From Pelomyxa schiedti (taxonomy: Eukaryota; Evosea; Pelobiontida; Pelomyxidae): DNA of 64,000 bases. Both the position numbers and the translations under genes were made by a program. Positions 47,502-58,173 of the stretch are shown here, in pieces. The stretch covers positions 103,469 to 167,468 of the forward strand of contig JAHLWZ010000794.1 in the NCBI GenBank assembly GCA_020536535.1. Reading direction: 5' to 3'. A model generated the notes under the pieces. The model was not told where the DNA came from. It saw only the letters and a list, made by a program, of their open reading frames with translations, and searched no databases. Numbering within the stretch: position 1 is the stretch's first letter; every line of letters begins with the position of its first letter.

Positions 47502-48518
47502 CTAGGAACCTTTCTCGAGGGGGTGGGACAGCGGCTGTGACGTGGGGGTGCAGTGTGCAGTGCAGTTGAGAAGCACTGGGGAAAAGGCCTCCCCGTTCCA
47601 GGAAAGGACGTTCACTGCGGTGTTGCCGGGTCTGTTGTTTTGGTGTGTCAGTGACAGGATTATGTTGTCTGTGTGGAAGGAGCAAGTGTCGTTTGGGATT
47701 TGCTGAGTTGTGCATTTGATGGTTTGTGATTATGGGTATACCTTATTTCGGCAATGGGTATGTGTAGAATTGAGGCAAGTACAATGCGGAGCATTCTCCC
47801 GTGGACCACTACTACGGGATGGTGTATGTTCGGGTCTGAGCATATTGACTGCAAAACTGGTACGGCACGACTTATAACTTCTGCAGGACTTTCTCCACCA
47901 GGGGCACGGGAGACAGTGCAACCCTTTTCCCACTACTTATGTTACTACGGTAAGGAGCGCAATATTAGAGATACCTCCTGAAAAAGCTTAGAGAACCTTT
48001 CTCCTTCGGGTGTAGCAGGGTGCCACGATGTACCCTCCCTATTATCCAACATTAAATAAAATTTTCATAAAGGAAGCCCAACCATTCGCCAAAGCAGATT
48101 TCTCTCAACTCTGGGAATTTGTGCAAAGGAAGAGGTTCTGATAGACCTTGTGCAACCGCATGTGCGTCTGCAACAGCTTGCGCAGTCTGAACTGCCCTCT
48201 TCAGAGTACTGCATGCAATATAGTCAATGGGCTCTGTCTATTGAATAAGAGATCGCTTACAGAGTTCAGTATTTGGTAAAAAAAAAAAAAAAAAAAAAAA
48301 ACGCGTGGAAAGTTCTCTGAGTTTGAAGAATGCACCGATAGTCGTTTGCCCAAAAGAGCCACTTGCTCACGTCCCTTTTCGTTTAGAAGCTCGTGATCAC
48401 TCCACCCATGCAACAGGTACCTTTTTCCCTTGTCATTACCTTACATCGGTTTGGTTGCACACTGTTTGTTGGCGTCAGTCTCGCCGTGCCTCACGATGGT
48501 GATCAATTTCTGACTCAT
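47502..48518 (-). CDS. histidine phosphatase (phosphoglycerate mutase-like)
   Basis: ATG at 48516-48518. The catalytic start is KLITIVRHGETDANKQ, with RHG as the phospho-accepting histidine. A 42-bp intron follows, then YLLHGWSDHELLNEKGREQV, IACSTLKRAVQTAQAVADAH, ELREICFGEWLG, TSWHPATPEGERF, GESPAEVISRAVPVLQSI and VVVVHGRMLRIVLASIL (second catalytic His). The C-terminal exon reads IPNDTCSFHTDNIILSLTHQ, then VNVLSWNGEAFSPVLLN, as expected for this family, ending with TAG at 47502. The splice between these last two parts does not keep phase when GTATAC/CAG sites are used, so there is either an unusual site or a base error near 47700-47740. Substrate cannot be told; the family includes fructose-2,6-bisphosphatases and small-molecule or protein phosphatases. 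One intron contains an A26/T26 run (48276-48301). Confidence 0.85.
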
Positions 48519-48602
48519 TTCACTTGGTTTTTTCGCGAAGACCACGGAAACCAAGACGCGAAAGAAGAAAAAAAAAAAAAGATTCAGAGGGAGGCAGAGA
48601 AA

Positions 48603-49867
48603 ATGGACACATACGATTACGAAGGGGACCCGAGGTGGGAGTCCTTCCTGTCGAGATTTGAAGTGTCGTCGGTGGTTTCTTCTCGATCTGCGGCCATGCG
48701 GAGATTAAAGTCGATGTGTGTGTTGAGGGAGGAAAACCAACAAAACCACAAAGCACTTGCACACATTTTTTTTGTTTTTTCATTGTAACATTCGTTGCAT
48801 TAGGTTCTACAAGCAAGTCGTAGTATGCACTTATCTTTTTTTTTCCTTGGGCATAAAACACATACGCGTGCATGCAGTCTTTGACTGTTGCAACCCCTCA
48901 CACTTTTTTTTTTGTATAGGATCCCTACTATACAGAGCCAACCCCAGCTGCACCTGCATCGCCGTCTTCTGATCAAACACAACAATCAGAGCCTGAACCA
49001 CAGCAGCCACAACCCCCTAAAAAAAAGAGTGCGCCAAAAATCACTGGACCTGTTTATGGGATGGAACTATGGTGGCTTTGCTGCCATGTATTGGTGCTGG
49101 CTTTCACTCTTTTGTCTGTAATGTACGCCTATTGGCTCTGGTTTAGGGTTGCTTTGTTGGCCGCCGCTTGTGCCTACGCTTTATCGCTCTACGCCTCTCT
49201 TCCAAAGGTCAGTGTTCTCTCTTCCCGTAGCGGAGCTCTTACATTACCTCAGCCAATCGAAAAATCAAAGGCTTACCTAAAGCAGTTAACTCCTTTGCTC
49301 AGGAGCAGCGATAATGCCCATTATTTACTATATTCTATTTTGTTTCAATTGGTTCCCATGAACAGAAGTATCTTAAATAACCACTCACAGTAAGAACTAA
49401 TGAACGACAGTGGCACTGTTCCCTCTTGCTGTCTACTCCTCACTTCAAATTGCTGGACTTGTTCAGAACAGAAATGAGCAAGCTGCAACTGAAGGGTATG
49501 TGCCAATTCAGTTTACTGAATCCTAAAAATGACCCAAGCTGGCTTCAACAAGTCCTTACAAATGCCGAAACTCTTATGCGAATAGTGGCAACCTACGAAT
49601 TGCTTCAATTTTCTATGGTAGCAGTCAGGTGCTGTCTCCGTTCATCTTATAACACTGACTTTGCGCAGTGCGCCGTTTCTTCTCCCTCTTTACTTCCTAT
49701 TTTTGAAGATGAGGACCATCCATAACCAACACTCGCGTTTTGTATGGGGCACGTGGAAAGACGGGCTTATCAAGTATATCTTAGATCACAATTCCATCAA
49801 TACTAATTTATTGTTCAGAACATGGTGCAGGATTCGCCAGGCCTTACCATTTGGTCGTCGCCCCTGA
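48603..49867 (+). CDS. TMEM33: TMEM33/Pom33/Per33-family ER membrane protein
   Basis: ATG at 48603-48605, TGA at 49865-49867. An acidic head leads, through a 13-nt microexon encoding FYKQ, to DPYYTEPTPAAPASPSS and a Lys-rich stretch (PPKKKSAPKITGP). The first membrane region is LWWLCCHVLVLAFTLLSVMY with WFRVALLAAACAYALSLYAS. Family blocks follow: AHYLLYSILFQLV (compare HYLLYSLIF in TMEM33), LQQVLTNAETLMRIVATYEL, and LPLYFLFLKMRTIHNQHSRF with VWGTWKDGLIKYIL, the counterpart of the conserved RYxSRRNPYCRTLFNELR block. These proteins bend ER membranes and associate with reticulons and, in yeast, nuclear pores. The Pro/Gln/Lys-rich N-terminal extension before the first span is longer than in animals. 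Confidence 0.8.
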
Positions 49868-49994
49868 CACCAAAAAAATACTGCTGGAGACTCGCAATAT
49901 AAAAAGAACCTTTCTTTATTGTATTTGCATTTAACGTGCCAAGAAGCCTTTTGCACTTGTGGTATCAAACAAAACATAAAGAGCATCTCTGTTC

Positions 49995-51295
49995 CTAGCT
50001 TGAGCAGGATGTCTGTTTCTGCAGTGTGGTAACTTCGGCTCTTCTTTCAGAAAGAAGTTGTCTGGCAAAGGCAAGTCCATTCTCTGTAACAAAGTATGAC
50101 TCCATATCCGCCTGTAGATTGTTGAGATATTGCTGAGGCTCAATTCCCTTTCTTATTGTGTCTTGCCAGAAATTCTTTGCCAGATTAGGTAGGTTGAAAG
50201 AAACAGTTCAGAGGATACAATATGATGAAAAGACCACAAGTGGTCGATGTCAGAAATGTATTTGTACTCAGTTGGAAACTTGCCGGCTCTGATTTCTTCA
50301 ATCCTATCATGCATTAAGACGGCTTCTACTATTCTCTCCTTTTCCTGCCCGTAGATAAGGATTTGAAAATGAGCAAAAATATTTACTCCTAAACTTCTCA
50401 CTTTAGTATGGAGTACCTAACATATACACACAGACTCCGTGACAGTTCTTACAAACTCGAACTTACCAGTGCAGATAGCGGTCTCAACAGAGAGGAGTGA
50501 CTTTCCAGTAACTCTCTGGCCATAGACGCGCCCTCAACAGCATGCTTCAGCTTTGGCCCCATAGCCTGAGGGGTCAGAGTGAGGCCCCTGACGCCAAGGC
50601 TAGAAGCTATTTCCTCATGGGATAATTTGCTCCATCCAATGTCATGCAGAATGAGGCTGACTGTAACCACATCCCTGTCAACGCAAGCAGGACTGGGTTC
50701 ACCAGTAGAATCGGCATGGTTGGTTGATGACGGAGTGGGCAGAACTGCATCCACAAATTGCATAATGCATGCCACGTGGACAGCAGTAGACCTCACTTGC
50801 ATGTGAGGAAGCACACGAGTGAAGAATTCAACGTACCTGTTCATAGTTTTTCCCTTTCATTCCTTGTTGTTTTTTTTTTTGTGTGTGTGTGTGTGCATAA
50901 CAAACAAAAACAAGGCAAAATGTACCTGTGTGGTACGTGACTGAGGAACTTGTCATCCCAAGGCAATTCTATGAGTGAATTGATGGAAGGGTGCAGTGGG
51001 TTGATCACGAGTTTCACGTCGTCAGGCACCCACCACCGTCTCCCACTGCCGTCCAAAAACTCAACGAACCTCATCACAAAGCTTGATGGGTTACAGGCCA
51101 AACAATCCAACAAGTTTTCTGGGAGTTGTATGCAGCTGGGAAGAACGGAGACAGACCAGCGGTGCCTGATTTTGCTCTTCACTTCCCAGGGAGACCTCTC
51201 CGACCAGACTTGTGATTCGGAGTCCCAGCTTCTTCGTTTAGGTTTCGTGTTTTTTGGGGGTTATCAGAAGGGGGTTTTCACTGAAGGCGGTTCAT
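49995..51295 (-). CDS. HD-domain phosphohydrolase-like protein
   Basis: ATG at 51293-51295 (MNRLQ), then a 50-bp intron, and SWDSESQVWSERSPWEVKSK. The next exon has FVEFLDGSGRRWWVPDD. The HD domain begins with RSTAVHVACIMQFVDAV; the catalytic His-Asp pair is LILHDIGWSKLS, followed by KHAVEGASMARELLESH, EAVLMHD and YKYISDIDHLWSF. The end is NLAKNFWQDTIRKGIEPQQY, ESYFVTENGLAFARQLL and SERRAEV, stopping with TAG at 49995-49997. The set H...HD...D is the metal-binding pattern of HD superfamily hydrolases (nucleotidases and phosphodiesterases). The pair of Pro/Ala insertions near 50690-50730 is a loop. The substrate is unknown. It is tail-to-tail with TMEM33, 127 bp apart. Confidence 0.8.
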
Positions 51296-51419
51296 CAACA
51301 GACCGGTTTTCGTCGGTCCCCCGTTTACACCAATAAACAATTTTTTTCTCTGCGTCGCAGGTACAGTGCGAAACTGGCCTGCAGTCCACAATTACAGCTG
51401 TTGTGGTTTGTCTGGACTC

Positions 51420-52800
51420 TCACTCGTTGGAATCGAAACTGCAAAAAGAGCGGAGGTCGCTGAGAGATGCAAAGGAGCTCCTGGATGTTTGTCGCCGAAT
51501 CTGACACACGTCATTCAGATTTCCAAGGGCCGTTTCTAGTACATAGGCGCTCCCACATGATCCATTGAGCCATGGGTGCTGAAAAGGTTAAGTGAGAGGT
51601 GTTGGAAAAATTTATTTACTTTTCAATTTAGAGGTATTGGAATTTACACACTATCAGGGCTTGCTGGGCAGTCATGCGGGACTCGCATGGAACAAGCAAC
51701 CCGGTAACAAAGTCCTTTGCTTCATCTGAGATGTAACGCCAATCCTCTTCATTCATTCCATATTCGCAAGTTTGAATTTTTTCTAGCAAGTCTGGCAGTG
51801 TATCTGAGTAGAATGGAGGGTATCCACACAGTAGAATATATGATATCACCTGAAAGAGTGTTATTAACCAGTAACCTAAATGTTTCTTACCCCTATGGAC
51901 CACATATCTGCAAGGGGGCCATATCCTTGGCCTTCTAGTACTTCCGGCGCCTGTATTTACTGATAAGGTACAAAATTAACTGTGACTGAGAAATAGGCAC
52001 CACATAAGCCGGACTCCCACATGCTGTAGTCACCATGACGGATTCTGGAATAATTCTTGCCAAACCAAAATCGGCTATGCATACATCTGTGTCGGATTCG
52101 AGCGTTCTGAGTAAAAGATTTTCTGGTTTCTGGAGAAAAATTACTTCGACTCAAAAAGGCAAGAGCCAACCAAATCTCTGTGGATGACATTGTTTAAATG
52201 AAGGAATCGAACTGCTTCAGTAACTTTCCTTATTACTTCGGCAGCATCCCTCTCTGTATAGCAATTTCTTTCCACAATTCTATTAAACAGTTCCCCACCA
52301 CGAGCGAGTTCTAGCACAACAAATAGCTGCAAAGTTTTAAGGCAAAATCTCTACATTTCTGCATACTTTTGTGGTTGATTCATATGAACATATAAACTTG
52401 ATTATCTGTTGTAGATTAACCAACGACTACTATAATACAAGTTGCTCTACATATGGGTGTGACATAGCCCTTAGAAGTTGCAGCTCTTTTTCGAGCTTTG
52501 CATAACAGTCTGTTTTGTTCAATATTTTTACAGCTGTTTTCAAGGAGTAAGGTTCCCACCCCCATACAAAAAAAAAAAAAAACAAAAAGAAAAACCACCC
52601 AACGCACCGACACTTTCTCCCGTAAATTTGTCTGTGGCCCTGACCACTACAGAGAATGTACCCCTTCCCAGCTCCTCCTCCACAGTGTACCTATCCGTGA
52701 ACCTCTCACCTGCCATATGCCCTGTTGTACTCTCTGACCCGCTTTGTGTTGTTTGCACTGTTGTTTGTGTTGTTGTTTGAGTTATTTGTGTTGCTGCCAT
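51420..52800 (-). CDS. CaMK-type Ser/Thr protein kinase
   Basis: ATG at 52798-52800; the open frame continues upstream to at least 53094 (in-frame ATG near 52944), so a longer N-terminus is possible. After a Thr/Gln/Ser-rich head comes [20 protein letters not shown] (G-loop), [10 protein letters not shown] (catalytic Lys), [100 protein letters not shown] and ALQHPWLNG. GELF and the YPPFY block are typical of CaMKI/II/DAPK relatives. The C-terminus is short and basic/Ser-rich ([20 protein letters not shown]), a plausible regulatory or phospho-acceptor tail; no clear calmodulin site is seen. Stop TGA at 51420-51422. It lies directly downstream of the RasGAP gene on the same strand. Confidence 0.88.
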
Positions 52801-53120
52801 AGGCTCAAAAACCGCTGGTTTTTTTATCTTCCTCTTTTTTGTCGAACGCAAAGGGGGGTGATCAACACCGTAGTTGATTATTTTTGAGTTGTGTAAGTAG
52901 TTTAACGTAAAGAACTTTTTAGTGCCACATGATTCCATATGAGATGGAAATTTGGTGGGCCCAAGTTGGCGCCGCTCCTTGTGAAGGAACTGCTCAAGGC
53001 ATCTTTGCCTATTTCGAAATTTCGGGGTTCTGGTTAGTGCGGTGTGAAAGGAAAACGAAATAACCTTGTTGCTACTGAAGAGAATCGTCATCATTTGCGA
53101 AAACTGTTGCTGCTAAGGGG
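52801..53120. other. spacer between RasGAP and CaMK genes
   Basis: 320 bp. It is open on minus in the kinase frame, so part may be coding head or 5' UTR of the kinase. Confidence 0.5.
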
Positions 53121-55843
53121 TTAATCTGAGTGGAATTCGTAAGTGGGTGGAACCTTGAGGACTTTTTTTTCACTTTTGGGAAAATTAGCTTGTTTAAGTC
53201 TCTGGTCAAACTTGGCTTCTAGTTGCATTCTTTTGGCTTGCTCTAAGGATACCATTTTATTTACCTTTGTGGGTTAGTTATTGTGCCTTATTATGCTTAA
53301 CCACACAAGTATTGCAAGAAGTTTAATATAATCCTCCGCGCTAAGAACACTGTGAGGCTGTAATATCGAAATTAGTGGATCAAAAAAAAGGGAGTACCAA
53401 CCTGATCTGCTGGCCCGACAGTGGAATCCTGTAATGAAGTTTGGCTCTGCAACTAAAAAGTGGAAAACCAACCATTAACTTGGATATAAATACTTCCAGT
53501 ATACTTCGCAACTGGAATGTGAAATAAGGCTTAACTACAACAAATACTTTGTCCTCTGAGGTTCTGTGAAGCAATGAGAAAAGGTTTGTGTCACTTGCCT
53601 CTACCCATCAGACTTTAGATTTACAAGCCACTGAAACACTCGGCCAACAAGACTGAGTGCTCGTCTTGTCTCTGGTTTTACCTCGTCCACTGCAATGTAA
53701 GGTGAGCCGAATTCTTATGAACAATTGAAAATACCAGATGCTAAGTAATACTGTTCAGGATTTATAATTGCTGGTACAACAAACCGCAAGAAGAATAAAG
53801 CAACAACAGCTATATTTGAGGGGTGCCTTAACTCATCAAGTCGAATTTTCACCTGTCGTAGCACTGTCTTGATGTTACTGTTGCATTTTTAGAATGATCC
53901 AGTTGTAGTAGAAAAAGAACCTCGGTACTGCCTCGACGGAATTACAAACAGCAACTACGAGATTTTGAATGATCGCAGCAAGCTTTTTCGCATTTTCATC
54001 GATACTTTCATCGGGGCTGGTATTGGTTGTGTCAGCTGAGTAAAGTGTTCCTTGTAGCAGGAACTGACCTCATTTTATCAGCTTCGACTTCACAATGAGA
54101 TGGATCAGCAACGAGAGTACTGATAAGTGGTTGTAAAGTCTGCACCAAGTACTGGTAGCCAATAAGCTTGAAGTAATGAGCAAGCAGTTTGGTGGCAGGA
54201 CTGTTTGCTCGAAAAAGTGTATTTTGTGTTTCTACCTCGAGTTAGTTGCACTTAGTTGAAAGAATGAACGTAACGCTGGGTCGCGGTGCCAATATCTTCT
54301 TTAAGTAAACTGAGTACAAGCATCATAGTGCTCCCATCTCTATTTAGCAAGCGAGTGATTGTGACAGCAACACTGTCGTCAGCAATCATTGTGTCACAGA
54401 TGGAAGAAGGTAGAACTAGACCAGGATGGGATAAAAACTTTCTCCATTTTAGTTATGGTATTTTCAGTTTAGGAATACCGTTATTAAATTGGACTCGTAC
54501 TCTCGGGCAATACGGTAGTTTACGTTTCTGTCGTTAGTAGGCACATACTGGTATGAAACTGAAAGACTTCCAGTTGATGAGTCACTCTCCAACCGTTGCT
54601 TTCCCTCAAAATTTCTGTTTGGTATTTTAGGTTGCTAAGTCCCATCCTTTTACTGACTTGATGCGCCGAACATCCAGAAGTATAATCTTGCCAAGAAACT
54701 CATCAGAAGAGAAGAACCTGTTGTGTGAAAACACATCAATTTGGATGTCCGCATCAGCAGAATTTGGCATCTCGATTTGAAATTCTTCCTCCCTTGACGA
54801 TTGTTAGTCTCCATACTTGGAAGTATAAGACCCACCATACTGGCTCACTTTCTTGGAAAAAGCTTTTGGATTTCAACCGCTTGCCTGTGTTTGGTGGGTC
54901 ACTGACCTTGTGTATAACACAAAAAGGATTTGGCTTGCGTGTCCCACCCAATCTAAGATCAAAGCCCCTCAGAACTATCAAGTTGTTAACTAGTTTTTAT
55001 TCTGTGTATTTTACCTTTAAGCTGTAGAAGACCACAGGAATAGGGATTTTCAAAATATCTAACAATTGTTGACGATGCTATTAAAGTAAGTAAACCAACA
55101 CTTGACTCTATAATAATACCGTTGTAACTAGGAGAAGGTGATGCCTGGGCAGCACTAAGGATTGGTTGGGAGGATGCAGTGTTATTACAAATAGTGGCAG
55201 TGGGTGGTGGGGTAGGTTGAAATGGGGTTGCTACTGGTGAAACTGGGGGAGGTGGTGAAGGAGCTGGAGCGGGTGGTAAAGGTGACTGGTTGGAGATAGA
55301 TTGTGACTGTGTAACTGGGAGTGGTGCTGGAAAAACCGGTGGTTCTGGAGCTGAGGCGTTCAGTTGAACCTGGAGTAAGGGTGCTGAAGTTGAGTGCGGA
55401 CCATAAGAGAAGGACTGTGAGTGACCTCTAGAAGAAACGGAAGCTGATGCTTGTCCGGGAGGGCGGGATGGTGCTTGCTTCTGTGGTGGTGGCATAGGCG
55501 CTTGAACGGGTGGCAACACTGTAGTATGTGTTGGAAGAACAGTAGGTGGGGAAGGTGTTAAAGAGGGCTTTCTCTGCGCAATAGGTAGTGAAGGAGAAGG
55601 AAGTTGTGGTGGATGTGGAACTGCAATCGGTGCTACTTGCAGAGCAGTTGGAATACGGGGTGCCAGCGCCGGAAGTACCGGCGGTGAATTGGGAGGCACA
55701 TTAACAGGAGGCAAAGGGAGAATCACCGCGGGATTGGGAGGCTTTGGAGCAATCACAACAGGAGTAGGCTCGGTATCATCTAGTATCTCTGGAGATGATG
55801 GTGCAGCATCCAAATCAAACAACTGATCCCATAGTTCCAACAT
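53121..55843 (-). CDS. C2-domain Ras GTPase-activating protein
   Basis: ATG at 55841-55843, TAA at 53121-53123. An N-terminal acidic motif (MLELWDQLFDLDAAPSSPEI) precedes about 230 Pro/Ser-rich residues. A C2 domain follows: LRGFDLRLGGTRKPNPFCVI, EEEFQIEMPNSADADIQIDV, RFFSSDEFLGKIILLDVRRI, and LESDSSTGSLSVSYQY. The RasGAP domain has the arginine finger NTLFRANSPATKLLAHYFKL (54170-54225), IGYQYLVQTLQPLI, the signature FFLRFVVPAIINPEQYYLAS, and ETRRALSLVGRVFQWLVNLK. The tail ends in a basic coiled segment (SLEQAKRMQLEAKFDQRLKQ). With the finger Arg intact it should switch off Ras-type GTPases; C2 suggests Ca2+- or lipid-dependent recruitment. Many short introns. A Ras domain that could be its substrate is encoded 17 kb away in the fusion gene, but that link is only a possibility. 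Confidence 0.88.
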
Positions 55844-56546
55844 ACATTTACGGAAAGATGTATCTAGTACCTCAACGAGGTCCTTTTTTTCCCCATTTTC
55901 TCATGTAAGTTGAGTTGTGAGCAGTAGTGTTAAAGTTTAGGGAGTGGTTTTTTAAAAGTATATAGAAATGTTTGTTTGAAGGTAATTATGCCTGACGTGA
56001 CTGTATGTCCTTGTTTATACCAAGGCCAGTGAGTAAAGTGCAAAACTGATTCCATTGGGAAAAGTCCATATTGAGAGGCTCTCCTCAACAGTATTTAGAA
56101 ATGAAATTCACAGGCAATAGTTCTCCAGCTGAGGCCAAGTTGAGTGTCGACTTTTGGGGCTCAGGTTCAGGCACCGTCACGCCAACCCACTACCAACCTG
56201 AAGAAATTCAACACTATTTGGCAGATTGGTAGGTTCGACGAAGTGGGAAAACACGCAGCCCCTATGAGATCCAGGTCTTGTATGTCAGGGTTGGGCAGTC
56301 TGGGGGGACTCTCCAGCAGATACCAGATGGTCGGAGAGTTTGTGTGATTCTGAGAGGGAAGAGGAGAGCACCAGGAGTTCCAATCAGGAACCAAAGTACT
56401 TTCAAGGGAGTGTGGGGATTTGGCAGTGTTTCCCTGCCGCTTGGGGACAAGGAGTTTTTCATCATTTTTTGATCTTGTGGACAACCATTTCCCCAAAAAT
56501 CCCTCTACCGTAGAGACGTCCGGTTTCATCGTTGGTGAGAGACAGG
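55844..56546. other. region between RasGAP and ENT starts
   Basis: About 700 bp between divergent starts, holding the two promoters and a possible small minus-strand gene (listed separately). Confidence 0.45.
56167..56529 (-). CDS. possible small gene, unknown product
   Basis: Open frame from an ATG at 56527-56529 with STVEGFLGKWLSTRSKNDEK and LPNPDIQDLDLIGAACFPTS ahead of PICQIVLNFFR, where a GT site may start an intron. About 120 codons, no recognised domain. It starts only 18 bp from the ENT start on the other strand, which suits the dense layout, but the frame could equally be noncoding promoter DNA. Confidence 0.35.
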   Translation of the reverse strand: MKPDVSTVEGFLGKWLSTRSKNDEKLLVPKRQGNTAKSPHSLESTLVPDWNSWCSPLPSQNHTNSPTIWYLLESPPRLPNPDIQDLDLIGAACFPTSSNLPICQIVLNFFRLVVGWRDGA

Positions 56547-58106
56547 ATGCACAGAGATCCAAGTGGTGAAGAGGAGCCGGCAGAAGCAAAGCATGTGCGT
56601 GAGCAAGATGGTGGCGAAGATAGGAAGAGATCTTGGGTGCTCCTCTCAATTTTCTTGTTGCTCGGTACGGGGATCCTCTTGCCTTGGAATGCCTACGCCA
56701 CTGCGTACCTTTGTTTTCCCCAAAAAAACCAATTGCGGGATGTTGGTGGGAAGCACTCCTTGTTGGGTTTTCACCCTTCAAATAGATACGATTACTGGGA
56801 CCACTTCTATCCTGATTCGAATTTTGAGTTCTTTTTGGGGATTGTCTACAACTATCCAAACGTTATTACAACTCTATCTGCCATCTGGCTTGCCCCCAAG
56901 TACACTGGCATCTTGTTCATTATATAATAACATCTCTTAGTATGTTATACTTTCTTCCTCCCACTACTTCTTCAGATTACCCTTTGGTCCACGCTTGTTC
57001 TTTGGATTTGGAATTTTTTTAATTGCACTTATTGGGATACCCATTATAACACAATTTATTGATGCTTCTGTTTCCTTGTACATCAATCTCGGGTTTGTTG
57101 TATGTTATATGCATTTCTCACAAGGATGTTCACTCTATGGTAGGCGTTATCAGGAGTTGCAACAGGAATTTTATTCCCGACTGTAACTGCTCTGGGTGCA
57201 ATGTTCCCTGGAAACAATATCACCGCTATAATGGTTGGGAATGGTATTGCTGGAGTTTTGGTATCAATTGCATTGTAAATTCTAAATGATTGACCTCGGC
57301 AAGGTTTGTGCAATTCGAATAATCACAAAAGCTACAACAACGGGGCAAACAAATAGCTACGCAATTAGCGGCTCACTATATTTTTCCCTTTCTGCTTTTG
57401 TCATTTTGCTCTGCATTGTTGCTTGCATAGTTCTGCTCCGCATGAACATTACAAAAGTTGTTTTAAGCAACTTTGTTCTCCGGGCAAAGAATATAAACAC
57501 TCAAGAAACTGTACCTCTAGTCAGTGGTGGAGCCAACAGAAGCAAACCAAAGTTATCTGCAGTGTTCCGCAAATCCTTAAGTTGTGCTGCAATGATCTTC
57601 ACTGTCTTCTTTGTCACTTTGGCAGTCTTCCCTGGTGTTACGACCCTCATCCCCTCATCAAATGACAACTTGGGTGATTGGTTCCCTGTTATCATGATTA
57701 CTGTATTCTGTGTTGGAGATTTCATAGGACGCAGCTTGCCATACATATTCCGAGTTCACCGATACATCCTTGCTGTTCTATCTTATTCAAGGTTTTTTTG
57801 GCTGCTTTTTCAATTCCCCTGTTCAACTTGCTTTTGTGAAGGGTTGTATTCCTCGTAATGTTCATCATCTGTGCACTTGGCTATCTGGTTTACAATGCTC
57901 TATCCTATGTTTTGATGGCCCTAATGGCCGTGAGCAATGGCTACTGCGGAACACTTTCTCTCATGTACGGTCCTGATGCTGTAGAGGCACATGAGCGGGA
58001 GCTAGCTGCAATAGTTGTTACTTTCTCCATGCAGTTTGGTATTTTCACGGCATGCAACTTCGCGATGCTCTTACTATACCTTATAACTGGGAGTGTGTTT
58101 GGGTAA
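56547..58106 (+). CDS. equilibrative nucleoside transporter (SLC29/ENT family)
   Basis: ATG at 56547-56549, TAA at 58104-58106. After a charged head, the first span is LLLGTGILLPWNAYATAY, the ENT hallmark, followed across an intron by YWDHFYPDSNFEFFLGIVYN and YPNVITTL. Further spans: LFFGFGIFLIALIGIPIITQ, ALSGVATGILFPTVTALGAM, MVGNGIAGVLVSIAL, SGSLYFSLSAFVILLCIVAC, FTVFFVTLAVFPGVTTLIP, MITVFCVGDFIGRSLPYIF (conserved DxxGR), MFIICALGYLVYNALSYVLM, SNGYCGTLSLMYGPD and FSMQFGIFTACNFAMLLLYL. About eleven spans fit the family. It transports nucleosides or nucleobases across the plasma or vacuolar membrane. A cytosolic loop is Lys/Ser-rich (VSGGANRSKPKLSAVFRKSL). It is convergent with the PAE gene, 67 bp apart. 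Confidence 0.92.
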
Positions 58107-58159
58107 CCATTTTACCATATGTATCAATTGGAAAAGAAAGAATGAAAAAAAGTGGCACT

Positions 58160-58165
58160 TTTATT
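58160..58165 (-). promoter_or_regulatory. AATAAA polyadenylation signal of the PAE-like gene
   Basis: AATAAA on minus about 10 bases past the stop codon at 58174-58176. Confidence 0.55.
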
Positions 58166-58173
58166 TTTCTTGG

